NCBI GenBank assembly: GCA_002751075.1 | Contig: NAOQ01000518.1 | Span: 1-15,438, forward strand | DNA length: 15,438 nt | Direction: 5' to 3' | DNA from: Ichthyophonus hoferi | Lineage: Eukaryota > Opisthokonta > Ichthyosporea > Ichthyophonida > Ichthyophonidae | Shown: positions 1 to 8,156 of the stretch, piece by piece | How positions within the stretch are numbered: position 1 is the first letter of the stretch | How the letters are laid out: each line of letters opens with the position of its first letter | Made by a program: the position numbers and the translations under genes | Notes under the pieces: generated by a model | The model's database searches: none | What the model was told of the DNA's origin: nothing | What the model saw: only the letters and a program-made list of their open reading frames with translations

Positions 1-909
1 TAAATGAATATAAATAATATTTAACTGCAATTCCACTGTGTTGTATTGTGTATGTTAATCTGTCACTAAAGTATTAGAATAAACAATTAATGTATAATTG
101 CACATGATGTAAGAATTGTAATAATAAAATCTTATGTAATTAATTGTAAGAGAGATTTTAACAGCCCCCTCACCTGGGCCACCACCAGACACATCAAGAG
201 GACTCTCTAAAGTTTTAGCCAATGAGAGAGGGCTGCAAGACCGTCAACTCTGAAGGAACAAATGGTACAGCCCCAATTAGTTGACAGCAGGTGGGTCATG
301 TAATGATTGGTTCATTTTCAGTTTTGTGAATGACGTCTTTACTCAGATGATATGATTTGCAAATATACATTAACGGAATGTGAACGATTCGATAGATGTA
401 AGGCATTAGAGAAAAATGCGCCTAAATTAGGGCACGTACATTAGACTAATTGGTGAAATTAAGATCAAGTTATGAACAAGAAATTTATTGGGCCTCATAG
501 GACTCCTGATCAATAAAGATCTATCCCGTTTCCATTTAGATCGAAATGTGGAATGTAGTATATTGACATCTGCGATGAACTAGAAGTGCAAAAGGATAAA
601 AGGAGCATGAGCAACTAATAAAAACACCCACGGATAATGATGTGTAAGCCATTCTAAACTGTTTCAAAATTGCTAAACACTGGTGAATAAGTAGGTTCGA
701 TCTTGGCCTGGATAATAATTAGGCCAATTCTTATCATATCATAGTATACTAGTATACTAGTATTATGAACACTATTACATCAATAAGAAAAAGAGTTAAT
801 TCACCATCTAAATAAGGTATTGTAAGCCAATAGTATTTAAATATTGTAGTAAGATTAGATAATTCTAGTGGGCCTCTTTGACCCTTCATGAGTCGGATTA
901 GCAATGAAC
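1..909. other. Spacer without a recognisable gene
   Basis: No convincing gene is visible. The stretch is AT-rich apart from a GC-richer patch at about 160-300. Between about 350 and 630 one plus-strand frame has coding-like amino-acid content, but it is interrupted several times and its open runs are no longer than expected from picking the best of six frames. I do not call it a gene. Confidence 0.5.
743..763. repeat. Short palindromic tandem repeat, 8-bp unit
   Basis: The self-complementary unit AGTATACT occurs twice in direct succession and is followed by a partial third copy. It lies in spacer DNA and may be simple slippage sequence. Confidence 0.6.
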
Positions 910-930
910 AAAAAAAAAAAAAAAAAAAAA
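910..930 (+). repeat. Poly-A run of 21
   Basis: There are 21 uninterrupted A residues. Such a run can be plain slippage or the tail of a retroposed copy. Nothing to its left is recognisable as a LINE, SINE or processed gene, and I could not pick out a flanking target duplication, so its origin is open. Confidence 0.8.
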
Positions 931-1055
931 CGCAGTAAGCCCTTTAGTTTTAACACATTGTTTTATTGGTTTCACGTGTATTAAGATAAGGGTTTCATAT
1001 AAGACTAAACTACTCCATCGACGACTCAAGGTGGTAGAGTTATTTTAATAGCGCG

Positions 1056-1484
1056 GAAATTCTTGCTAAGGAATTTGATATAAATCGTAAGGACATCAGG
1101 TGATCATCTAAGGGAACATTTAGTGGTCGTAAGACACTTGAGTGTTACGCTAATCCTGTTAAAAGATCTAAGAATGTAGATGATAGCATGAGAGTATGTT
1201 TTATTTCTATAGATATTGTAACAATAAACTGATAAATCAAACTAAATCGATCTTATCACAAGTACATGGAAATAATACCCAATTAGAGCGATATGATATT
1301 ATTATACAACTGTCGGTATTAGCCAACAATATCCGGCTCAATTCAATGGATGAAACCCTAAATCAGCCAATACAATATAGGCCATAGGTAGAAAGAGTAG
1401 CACTAGTTACTTTGCATCTGTTTCATTATGTATATGTAGCTATATTTGACAGAATTGATGACCTATTCATTTATTATAAAATGT
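1056..1484 (+). pseudogene. Possible decayed coding segment, unidentified
   Basis: Two overlapping plus-strand frames have unusually coding-like content. One covers about 1056-1228, and the other runs from about 1187 to 1387 and, past one stop, to about 1483. The second has a 63-codon run from an ATG at 1196. The change of frame near 1200 and the internal stops make an intact gene unlikely. No domain is recognised. In AT-rich DNA, open runs of this size also arise by chance, so this is only a suspicion. Confidence 0.2.
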
Positions 1485-1519
1485 AGTTAGGGTTATCCCA
1501 TAATATATCATATATAGAT

Positions 1520-1613
1520 AGACAAAGATAAAGTACAGATTATGTTAGATAGATAAAGATAAGGTATAGATAATGCTAGATAGATAAAGATCAAGTATAG
1601 ACTATACTTAGAT
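1520..1613. repeat. Minisatellite, three copies of a 31-bp unit
   Basis: Three consecutive units lie at 1520-1550, 1551-1581 and 1582-1613. They are 31, 31 and 32 bp long, begin AGA(T/C)AAAGAT and end TTAGAT or CTAGAT. Units 2 and 3 are closest. The array sits about 165 bp upstream of the paralogue pair. Confidence 0.85.
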
Positions 1614-1778
1614 ATACATAGAGACAGGTTTAAGTTGCACTATCATTTTGGATTACGTACATAAGCTAAGCGATAAAGCGAAGTACAAAAAAAAATTTTC
1701 TCAATGATAAAGGACTAGCTCACAAATACGCAGTTACGGCAAATACGAAGTTCTTGTATTCGTACACAATTTTTTTTT

Positions 1779-2261
1779 TTGGATTTTATATTTACTAGAC
1801 ACATCGTTATTGTAACGTCTAATTTACCACTCGTATACGATAATCAGTCTTTGAATCGCTCACTAATTCAGAAGTCAGAAAACTGCTTACTGACATTCGA
1901 TAGTGACAATACCGTTTATTTACATAACAACATAGCTCCACTCAATGATCGATTTCATTGTGCAATTTCCACATTCGTACCAAAGTGCATCAAAGCATTC
2001 ATTCCTTCTGCGTTAGAACAAAGGTATAATTACTACAATCAGTTACCTAGAAAATTAGTTTATGGGTCTTCAATAGAACCTCTAACACAGCAACGGAGTA
2101 TTGAAAACAAATCCGATCAAGTAGCTGTCATTCACACTGGCCAGCAAACGATAACCACTACCAGCAATACAATTGAAGATCCCGACAGTTGTGCACAAGT
2201 CAATAGAACTTACACAGATCTTCATATAAACAAAGTTTTATTATTATTACAATTCTGTTAA
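1779..2261 (+). CDS. Unidentified protein, left copy of a tandem paralogue pair; 5' end unresolved
   Basis: The open frame of about 160 codons has no recognised domain. It is believable because the neighbour at 2287-2696 is a diverged copy. Both share IV-x-SN, Y-x-NQ, ENCL, FDS, APL-x-DR-x-HC, PK-x-IKA and (L/R)SIE in the same order, and inside the shared words the codons differ mostly at third positions, as expected for sequence kept as protein. There is no ATG: the frame is open from 1719 and position 1779 is a TTG. A T-rich tract ending in TTTACTAG at 1790-1797 resembles a 3' splice site, so an upstream exon carrying the start and a signal peptide is possible; otherwise the gene has lost its start. 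Asn-X-Ser/Thr sites (NRS, NKS, NRT) would suit a secreted protein. It ends 25 bp before the ATG of the next copy. Confidence 0.5.
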   Translation: MDFIFTRHIVIVTSNLPLVYDNQSLNRSLIQKSENCLLTFDSDNTVYLHNNIAPLNDRFHCAISTFVPKCIKAFIPSALEQRYNYYNQLPRKLVYGSSIEPLTQQRSIENKSDQVAVIHTGQQTITTTSNTIEDPDSCAQVNRTYTDLHINKVLLLLQFC

Positions 2262-2286
2262 CAATATATATGTATAATTCTCATTG

Positions 2287-2696
2287 ATGGTTAGAAGATA
2301 CTTAATCTGTATTTTACAATTATTGTATCTTATTGTCATGTCTAATTCTTTATTGGCACTTGAGTATAATAATCAGTGTTCTGATATTTTTCCTACTGAG
2401 AATATAGAGAATTGTTTAGTTATTTTCGATAGCAATATTAATTATTATAAACCCCATCCTTAGCTCCTCTCATTGATCGTTCACACTGTACTGTTACCAT
2501 AACTGCACCCAAGCGTATTAAGGCAGGAGCCACTCTTCAATTTGTAGAAAAACACTTCAGACAGCCGAAGATAGAATTATCATACACGCCTTCTCTTACA
2601 TCAAACTCACCTCAACTTTCTATTGAGAGCGGATCAGGGCTAAGCACCTTCTCTTTTGCTTACCCAGCAATAGATACTTCTAAACAACACCTATAA
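2287..2696 (+). pseudogene. Unidentified secreted-type protein, right copy of the paralogue pair, frame-broken
   Basis: An ATG at 2287 opens a frame starting MVRRYLICILQLLYLIV, a basic start followed by a hydrophobic stretch like a signal peptide. It then runs through ENCL and FDS to a stop at 2461. Homology to the left copy continues without a gap in the neighbouring frame (2460-2696: APL-x-DR-x-HC, PK-x-IKA, LSIE). Between FDS and APL this copy is one base shorter than the left one, so a frameshift, not an intron, best explains the break; an assembly error is the alternative. An AATAAA lies about 25-30 bp past the final stop. Function is unknown. A small secreted, effector-like role is only a guess from the leader. 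Confidence 0.5.
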
Positions 2697-3402
2697 TTAA
2701 TATTATATGTATATAAATGTGTAATAAAGTTATAATATTAAGGTTTGATGCATATAAATATATCATAAAAGCAATACATTAATTAATGCTTAATTAGAGT
2801 TTCTAAAGCCTGCGGATGAGTCACTAGAACTACTGCAGATTGCTAGAGTTATTTATAATAAAGTTATTAAAATAATACCACTACTTGTTAGTTGAATAAT
2901 ATGTAGAAATGTTAATGTTGTATTAATATATATAAACAAATTATTGTATGTGTTGCATTAGCGTGATGTATAAATTGTTTTCCCCGTTGTAGTTGCTGCT
3001 CAAGAATCATAAAAAACTTGGGAATCATGAAATCACAGTACGTAATTGGTAATAGTAATGAATAACGTGATCACTCGTAATCATGATTTATAGTCACATT
3101 TTGATCTCATTACGGTTGTTTTCTTAAAAATTTCTACCTATAATAGTCAAGTGCTACACTGAACATGAATGAGATAATTACTACACAGGCTAAAATTGAC
3201 AGTTAAAAGATTTTTTGATTTATGTTGATCACTATAACAAAATATTATTATAATGGCCATCCAATGGAAAATTGGAGGTAAATCTAATACTAATTCAGAT
3301 GGGATTGTCATCTGTAAGGCAATATTACGCTTATCTAGATGGCTATTCTGTGGGATATAGCTCATAAAAACCTTTGGTTACAATGGACACTGGGGAAAAA
3401 AA
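2697..3402. other. Spacer, no gene seen
   Basis: This is AT-rich spacer. One plus-strand run of about 33 codons near 2800-2900 and one minus-strand run of 72 codons at 3147-3365 are open, but neither has a recognisable motif. The perfect palindrome GTGATCAC lies near 3068. Confidence 0.5.
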
Positions 3403-3580
3403 GTGTAGACTTCTACTAAATAGTGAAGCCAATATGAACATAGCCATTACCCAGGAGACAATCATATAGGAGATACCGACAACCCCCAGGAGAATATTGA
3501 TCATATTACTGATTTGAGAATACTACAACACTGTGTGCTGATTCAATCACTGAATCACAATGCAATAGTAACTACAGTAT
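3403..3580. repeat. Diverged duplicated block, copy 1
   Basis: This block shares GACTTCTACTA, AACATA-x-CCAT and TGAATCACAAT-x-CAATA with 3790-3905 in the same order. Differences between the copies are mostly A/G and C/T. Copy 1 has about 58 extra bases in the middle. One frame of each copy reads like a worn aspartic-protease core (LLL-x-S-x-x-x-x-x-NI), so a fossil retroelement fragment is possible. That reading is weak. Confidence 0.45.
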
Positions 3581-3607
3581 TGTAGTACATTGACTATAGC
3601 GCAATAA

Positions 3608-3656
3608 GATAATAACTATAACAGAATAAGAAAAGTACTACAATACAGTCAGATAA
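3608..3656. repeat. A-rich dispersed repeat, copy 1
   Basis: This segment matches 11566-11614 closely: GATA-x-TAACTATAACA-x-AATAA near the left end and CTACAATAC-x-GT near the right. The copies are about 8 kb apart in the same orientation. The family is not recognised. Confidence 0.4.
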
Positions 3657-3789
3657 TTGCGAATTACTACATTACTGAGATAATCACTTGTTGCAACTCA
3701 GCATTTTTCTACCCATCCATTTCCTGCAATAATATGCATCACTATAAGGTTTATTCATTGTAAACTCAACATAACAACAAAATACAAAT

Positions 3790-3905
3790 TTAGTGACTTC
3801 TACTAGAGAGTGGAACTCATCTAAACATAACCATCACAGGCGATATTAACATGCTCCGCAAGATCATTAATTAGACCTCTGAATCACAATTCAATAACTA
3901 TAAGT
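3790..3905. repeat. Diverged duplicated block, copy 2
   Basis: This is the second, shorter copy of the block at 3403-3580. Its left anchor lies 387 bp and its right anchor 329 bp from the matching words of copy 1. It runs directly into a coding-like fossil stretch. Confidence 0.45.
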
Positions 3906-4181
3906 ATGAAAACCATGGCACCCCTAATAGCTACTATGAGCATGTTTACATATAAAGACTGCATCTACAGTAGTCTAGGTGATGCAATAGAAATAGCTAG
4001 TAAGGGAAGAATAGCAAAAAATATGTCCTATTGAGGAGTTTTTTTAGGTTAACTTTTATTAGAACATACTGGAGACTGTATCGGTCACTATATAACACTA
4101 CCTTACAAGGGGAATCAATCTTTTCCTCCTAACTACCTACTATTCAACCAACCAGATCTGGAGGATATTTTAACAGGGGTT
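3906..4181 (+). pseudogene. Possible decayed coding stretch, unidentified
   Basis: One plus-strand frame from an ATG at 3906 keeps coding-like content for about 90 codons with few breaks. A segment reading TGDCIGHYITLPYKG and then LLFNQ slightly resembles the GHY box of ubiquitin-specific proteases, but this is far too short to name a family. It may be part of the same old element as the duplicated block just upstream. Confidence 0.2.
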
Positions 4182-4812
4182 TAAGACTGACTGGAACCAT
4201 CCTCGAGAAGTTAATAAAATTTAAATTTAATATTTGGTTACGACGAAAATCAATAGTTGAATTACAGAAATAACTGATTTCCATATATTCTTAAGTCGAG
4301 GGGTAAAAACTTGCCAATATGGGTTGGCTACCTAGATTATAATACCCAATTAGTTGAGCACTGTTACTAGGGAGATGGCCAGTGACTGGATAGCAATGAT
4401 AGTGTAAGTAATTACAGGGTATTAATTAAAACATAGGACAATCAATTATAGCAATCTAAAACTACAATGAGTACCAATACGATCCTATTGGATAGCACCC
4501 AGTCATATTATTCTCGAATGCCTAATGTACAAAAAACCAATGATAATTAAGCTATAAAAATAAAAATCGATTCTATTATTCCCTTTATCTCCAGGGCATC
4601 AAAATCCCGAAATCTTGAAGACACGTTCACAAATGAAAAGAAATATAATATGAAATTACGTGTACCATTGTACTATATTTTATTATTGTACCAATGTAGG
4701 ATTTGATCAACTATGTTGACACTTTCCAATTGGACAGTCAATCTCTCCTGTGAGTGTATTGGTATAAAGTCAATATATATAATAAAATAAATAAAGAACA
4801 GAAAGAAACACA
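4182..4812. other. Spacer, no gene seen
   Basis: This is AT-rich sequence without a convincing frame. TGTACCATTGTAC and TGTACCAATGTAG lie close together near 4660-4700 as an imperfect repeat. Confidence 0.5.
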
Positions 4813-5330
4813 TTGAAAAGGAAGAGGAGAGGAGAGGGGGGACCTCAGATTACTAAAGTGAGAGCTATCATTACATCGTCTGCATCTCATTCACACACTC
4901 GGGACTCTGACAGAAACACTGGCCATTTTAAAATTTTAAACCCTCGACCGCCCAAACTGTCGTGTTGGCCATTACCGACCCAACCACATCTTTGGTGGGC
5001 CAGCCATTTTCCGAACACTCCAAAAACACTTTTACACCATATATTTTCTAAAAAATTTAAAGCGAAAGATATTTGTTTGTTCTGCGACTTGTCTTTACAG
5101 TGATTGCTTGGTCAGACAGGAGGCAGCCACCAAGATTCACAAGCGCGTAATTTACGGCACTACAATCATTTTCGCCAATAATTGCGCGTTAACTGATCAA
5201 AACCCCCCCAAATCTACGAAAATTCAGGGGTAAACCGGGAACATGGATGAGAGACGGATGCTCGGCTATGATATTTCTTCATTGGACCCCCCCTCCCCCC
5301 CGCTTTTGGGTTTGGTTTCGGAGAAAAAAA
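4813..5330. other. GC-rich block, promoter-like or relic of a gene end
   Basis: This block is clearly richer in G and C than its surroundings. It starts with a 28-base purine run (4815-4842). It contains three seven-base C runs (5213-5219, 5287-5293, 5295-5301), several CpGs and GGGGTAAACCGGG at 5227-5239, which resembles the repeated element upstream of RPL24. A 96-codon open frame at 4813-5103 has no ATG and no recognisable domain, and I do not call it a gene. The block could be the promoter or 5' exon of an unrecognised transcript. Confidence 0.35.
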
Positions 5331-5569
5331 ATAGTGTAGGTTATGAGGTTTATATGAACTTTTAGGTGCACATAGACGGTTACGTAGTAGTAAATATAAA
5401 AAGGTATAGGTAAAGGCAAGTGAGAATGAACAAAGACATTACACTAACCTTAATAACCCCTGGCTTAACGCACTTCTGACTGATCGTCAAGATTGACACC
5501 GAAGACAATAGTAAACTAACTAGTTCAGGATTAAAGGGTTACATATAAATATTTATATAACACAATATT

Positions 5570-5890
5570 ATCTATTACTATTATTGTTAGTAATAAATAA
5601 AAAAATGTAGCAAAAGACATAGCATGTAGCAATAGTTTTAATAACGTTACAAAATACAAGCGAGAAAAAGTGGAGAGTAGACAGAAAAGAGAAAGTTATA
5701 AAAGGGTAATAAAAAAGGATACCAAAATATGAGAATAACATAATGGAATAACACAATAAAATAAAATAATAAAAACAAGACTTTAGATAATACCATAATA
5801 TAATAATATGACATACTACAACAAAATAGCCTAACACAACATGACAACATAATAACAATATAATAATAATAAATTAATAAAATTAATACA
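5570..5890 (+). other. Strand-asymmetric A-rich tract
   Basis: In 5641-5880 I count roughly 138 A and 48 T on the plus strand. This skew alone leaves long minus-strand frames open (for example 5568-5858), and their hydrophobic Phe/Tyr/Leu/Ile/Cys translation is a by-product, not a gene. Asymmetric A tracts of this kind act as replication origins in fission yeast and exclude nucleosomes at promoters. Either role is inference here. Confidence 0.5.
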
Positions 5891-5941
5891 ATATAATATA
5901 ATAATCGCCTTAGCAATAAAATTTTATTTACGCAAATATGT

Positions 5942-5992
5942 CACGTGGATCATTTGGATATTCTATCGGGCCGGGTCAATCCAATGACGTCA
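5942..5992. promoter_or_regulatory. CACGTG plus CCAAT/TGACGTCA motif cluster
   Basis: A perfect CACGTG E-box (5942-5947) and a perfect TGACGTCA CRE (5985-5992) overlapping CCAAT (5981-5985) lie within 51 bp, 395-445 bp upstream of the RPL24 start. Cbf1-type factors bind CACGTG and regulate ribosomal protein genes in Candida; ATF/CREB bZIP factors bind the CRE. Binding here is inferred. Confidence 0.35.
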
Positions 5993-6276
5993 CACAGATT
6001 CAAAATCGATTCATTAACAGATTAGAAATAAATCATACTATATTTACTTACAGTTACTATATAATTTCCTATTTTAAACGTATTATATAATAAACATTAT
6101 TACTAAAACAATATAATAATTTTTAATAACACATATAATTAATATTAACCATTAATAAAACACAATAGTATACTGCTGATGGATCCGATTACTATAAATA
6201 ATGACATTTTGCGAATAATAATCTACATTTAAAATATAATAAAGACAGTTATTGGACAATTTCAATCATTTAGAGT

Positions 6277-6294
6277 GGGGGTAAACGGGGGTAA
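6277..6294. promoter_or_regulatory. GGGGGTAA direct repeat in the RPL24 promoter
   Basis: GGGGGTAA occurs at 6277-6284 and again at 6287-6294. Starts are 10 bp apart, so both copies face the same side of the helix, about 90-110 bp before the RPL24 ATG. On the other strand it reads TTACCCCC, loosely like the ACCC-type sites of many fungal ribosomal protein promoters. The bound factor is unknown. Confidence 0.4.
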
Positions 6295-6328
6295 TAGCAC
6301 ACGGTTACAGCCAAAGTACATCGTCAGT

Positions 6329-6370
6329 CTTATTTGTTTCCCTTTTCTTTCTTTCACTTCCTTCCTTTAG
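6329..6370 (+). promoter_or_regulatory. Pyrimidine tract before RPL24, possible 5' UTR splice acceptor
   Basis: A nearly pure C/T stretch ends in CTTTAG at 6370, 15 bp before the ATG. It fits the CT-rich initiator region of highly expressed fungal genes, a 5'-terminal oligopyrimidine start, or the 3' end of an intron in the 5' UTR. Sequence alone does not decide. Confidence 0.4.
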
Positions 6371-6385
6371 AAGAGAAACGCAAAT

Positions 6386-7777
6386 ATGAAATTGGAAGTG
6401 TGCACTTTCTCCGGTGGAAAGATCTACCCCGGCCATGGACGCCGTTATGTCCGTATTGACGGGCGCACTGCCATTTTCATGAACAACAAGTGCCAGAGCC
6501 TTTACCACCAGCGCAAGAACCCCAGAAAGATTAGGTGCGGATGGGAAAGGGAGTTGATGTTTTAGTGGGGGTTGTTTTGATTTGTGTTAAGCGATTGTGA
6601 CGAGTGAGCTGGGTGGGTGGAGGGTGAAACAGGTATGAGGGGGTTTGTTGGTCTTTAGTGTGGGAGGATGTTCTGTATGGTGTATGGTCAGGGTTGGGAT
6701 TATTGTTCGGTATGTTTTATTTTTTTTGGTTTTTGTTTTCTGATACAGAAGCCATGATATTTGCTATAGGCTGGACCTCTAGCATTTTATAATTTATAAA
6801 GAGTTAATATTAAACGGTGTTTGAGGGATCCGTTTGTTAATTCTGGTTTATAGGATGTCGCTTTTTAGATTCCCAGCCAGAAATATTAGTACAGTGTACC
6901 GTTCCATGTTATTGATAGTAAAGCACTGTATATTTTACTTTATCTATATTAAAGCACCTTACGTGCATTGAAAGTTATAATTGTTGACTATTTTTTGAGA
7001 GGGGAGGGACAGCCAAGGTTTTAATCTTAGCATTTATTAATTACTTCACTTATATCTTATAATTATTATAGTAAATTGTAGCATCATAAACATCAGCATT
7101 TCCTTTTCATAAACAATCATAAATTCCTCTACATGATTCTCCCCCTCCTAACTCTTTTTTTTTCTCTTTACAGCTGGACTGTTCTGTTCCGCCGTAAACA
7201 CAAAAAGGGAACCACCGAAGAGATGGTTAAGCGTCGTTCTCGCCGCAACCAGAAGTTCTCTCGCGCTATTCAGGGTGCCACTCTTGAGGCTATTCTCTCC
7301 AAGAGAAACCAGACCACTGAGGTCCGCAAGGCCCAGCGTGAGCACCAGGTAAGATGAGATGAAATGGTTGCATGTTGCAGGCTTATTATAGTACCATGGT
7401 TGTGTATAGAATAGTGATATTTAGCAGTTGCTGTTTAGTCCATAATATTTTATTTTTAGTTTTAGCGTTACTTATTAGGAACTATGAAGTATATCTGCCA
7501 ATGAGAGCTAAATTGCACAGACCTGTTCAGAAAATTATTTTTGAGAACCGCATTCCTTGAGGCACCTACTATACATGTCCATCTTTTCCCTCTTCTATTT
7601 TCAAGTACCTTGTGCTCATCACTTCATTTTTCCCTATAGGTCCGCGCTTCCAAGGAGAAGGCCAAGGCTGCTCAGGCCCTTAAGAAGACCCTTCCTAAGG
7701 GATCCAACGCAACCAAGGCTCCCAAGGTTGTCAAGGCAACTCAGGGCAAGGCTCCTCGTGTTGGCGGCAAGCGTTAA
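6386..7777 (+). CDS. RPL24: 60S ribosomal protein L24 (eL24), three exons
   Basis: The gene encodes a component of the large cytosolic ribosomal subunit; eL24 lies at the subunit interface, and its C-terminal helix reaches toward the 40S subunit. Coding exons are 6386-6534, 7174-7348 and 7640-7777, giving 153 residues (human 157, yeast 155). The start [18 protein letters not shown], the blocks [21 protein letters not shown] and EVRKAQRE, and the basic Lys/Ala-rich tail identify it. The N-terminus is not that of the assembly factor Rlp24. The tail ends APRVGGKR, as in animal eL24 and unlike budding or fission yeast. Codons are mostly C- or G-ending with many AAG and CGC, unlike the AT-rich surroundings, as expected for high expression. 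Joins are in frame: intron 1 splits the serine codon after KI, intron 2 falls between codons. Confidence 0.97.
6535..7173 (+). other. RPL24 intron 1 (639 nt)
   Basis: The donor is GTGCGG, a weak match to the usual GTAAGT or GTATGT. The acceptor is a long T/C tract ending TTTACAG, with CTAAC about 22 nt upstream as a good branch point. The first 150 nt are G-rich (GGGTGGGTGGAGGG at about 6610-6623), the rest AT-rich. Retention would add ten codons and then a stop. No snoRNA boxes were recognised. Confidence 0.9.
7349..7639 (+). other. RPL24 intron 2 (291 nt)
   Basis: The donor GTAAGA is near consensus and the acceptor is CCCTATAG. Retention gives a stop two codons after the exon. No clear CTAAC branch site or internal RNA gene is visible. 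Confidence 0.9.
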
Positions 7778-8150
7778 ATGCTGAAAGCTATGCATTATAA
7801 AGTTGCAAATAGTACAATTATTAAAAGGATTGTGGTTTGCGTAATGATTATTGTCTTTGTAGGAAAATGATTTTCATTGTTGCATGTTATTGTAGATTGC
7901 TTTTTATAGGTCTTTTACATTTTCTTGTTTTAAAATTTTATGCTGTTCATTTTAGGTTAGGATTGTTGTTTTCAAGAAGGAATAGCATTGTTTATTGATT
8001 TATATTTGTGAAGAATTTTGGCCCTATATTCATGGTTAAAGAGTGTTACAGTTGTAGTAGAATATGGTCAATAGAAAGTTTATTTTATTTAAATGAAAAT
8101 GTCACTATTGTTTGTTATATTAGCATTAGTTTGTATATTATATATAGTAA

Positions 8151-8156
8151 AATAAA
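8151..8156 (+). terminator. AATAAA polyadenylation signal for RPL24
   Basis: This AATAAA lies about 374 nt past the RPL24 stop, at the end of an AT-rich, T-biased 3' region. It is the clearest polyadenylation signal downstream of the gene. An earlier cleavage site using a weaker signal is possible. Confidence 0.45.

Noticed and set aside
1350-1365. Telomere-like AACCCTAAA
   Set aside because: It is a single occurrence without a tandem array, expected by chance.
242-4355. CCCAATTAGTTGA shared at about 247 and 4346
   Set aside because: A 13-base match with no extension is expected by chance in 15 kb.
4813-5103. 96-codon frame in the GC-rich block as a gene
   Set aside because: It has no ATG, starts in a purine run, and shows no domain or codon bias. 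GC-rich composition explains the open frame.
5568-5916. Two overlapping minus-strand open frames of 96 and 89 codons that look like membrane proteins
   Set aside because: They are a by-product of the A-rich plus strand, whose complement gives Phe/Leu/Ile/Tyr/Cys codons and few stops. Two overlapping frames show the same bias and neither has a domain.
6305-6508. Minus-strand 67-codon frame
   Set aside because: It is antisense to RPL24 exon 1 and its leader; the GC-rich exon keeps the complement open.
7148-7345. Minus-strand 65-codon frame
   Set aside because: It is antisense to RPL24 exon 2.
7372-7560. 62-codon plus-strand frame
   Set aside because: It lies inside RPL24 intron 2 and has no recognisable content.
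7557-7784. 75-codon Arg/Pro/Leu-rich frame
   Set aside because: It is a shifted-frame reading of RPL24 exon 3.
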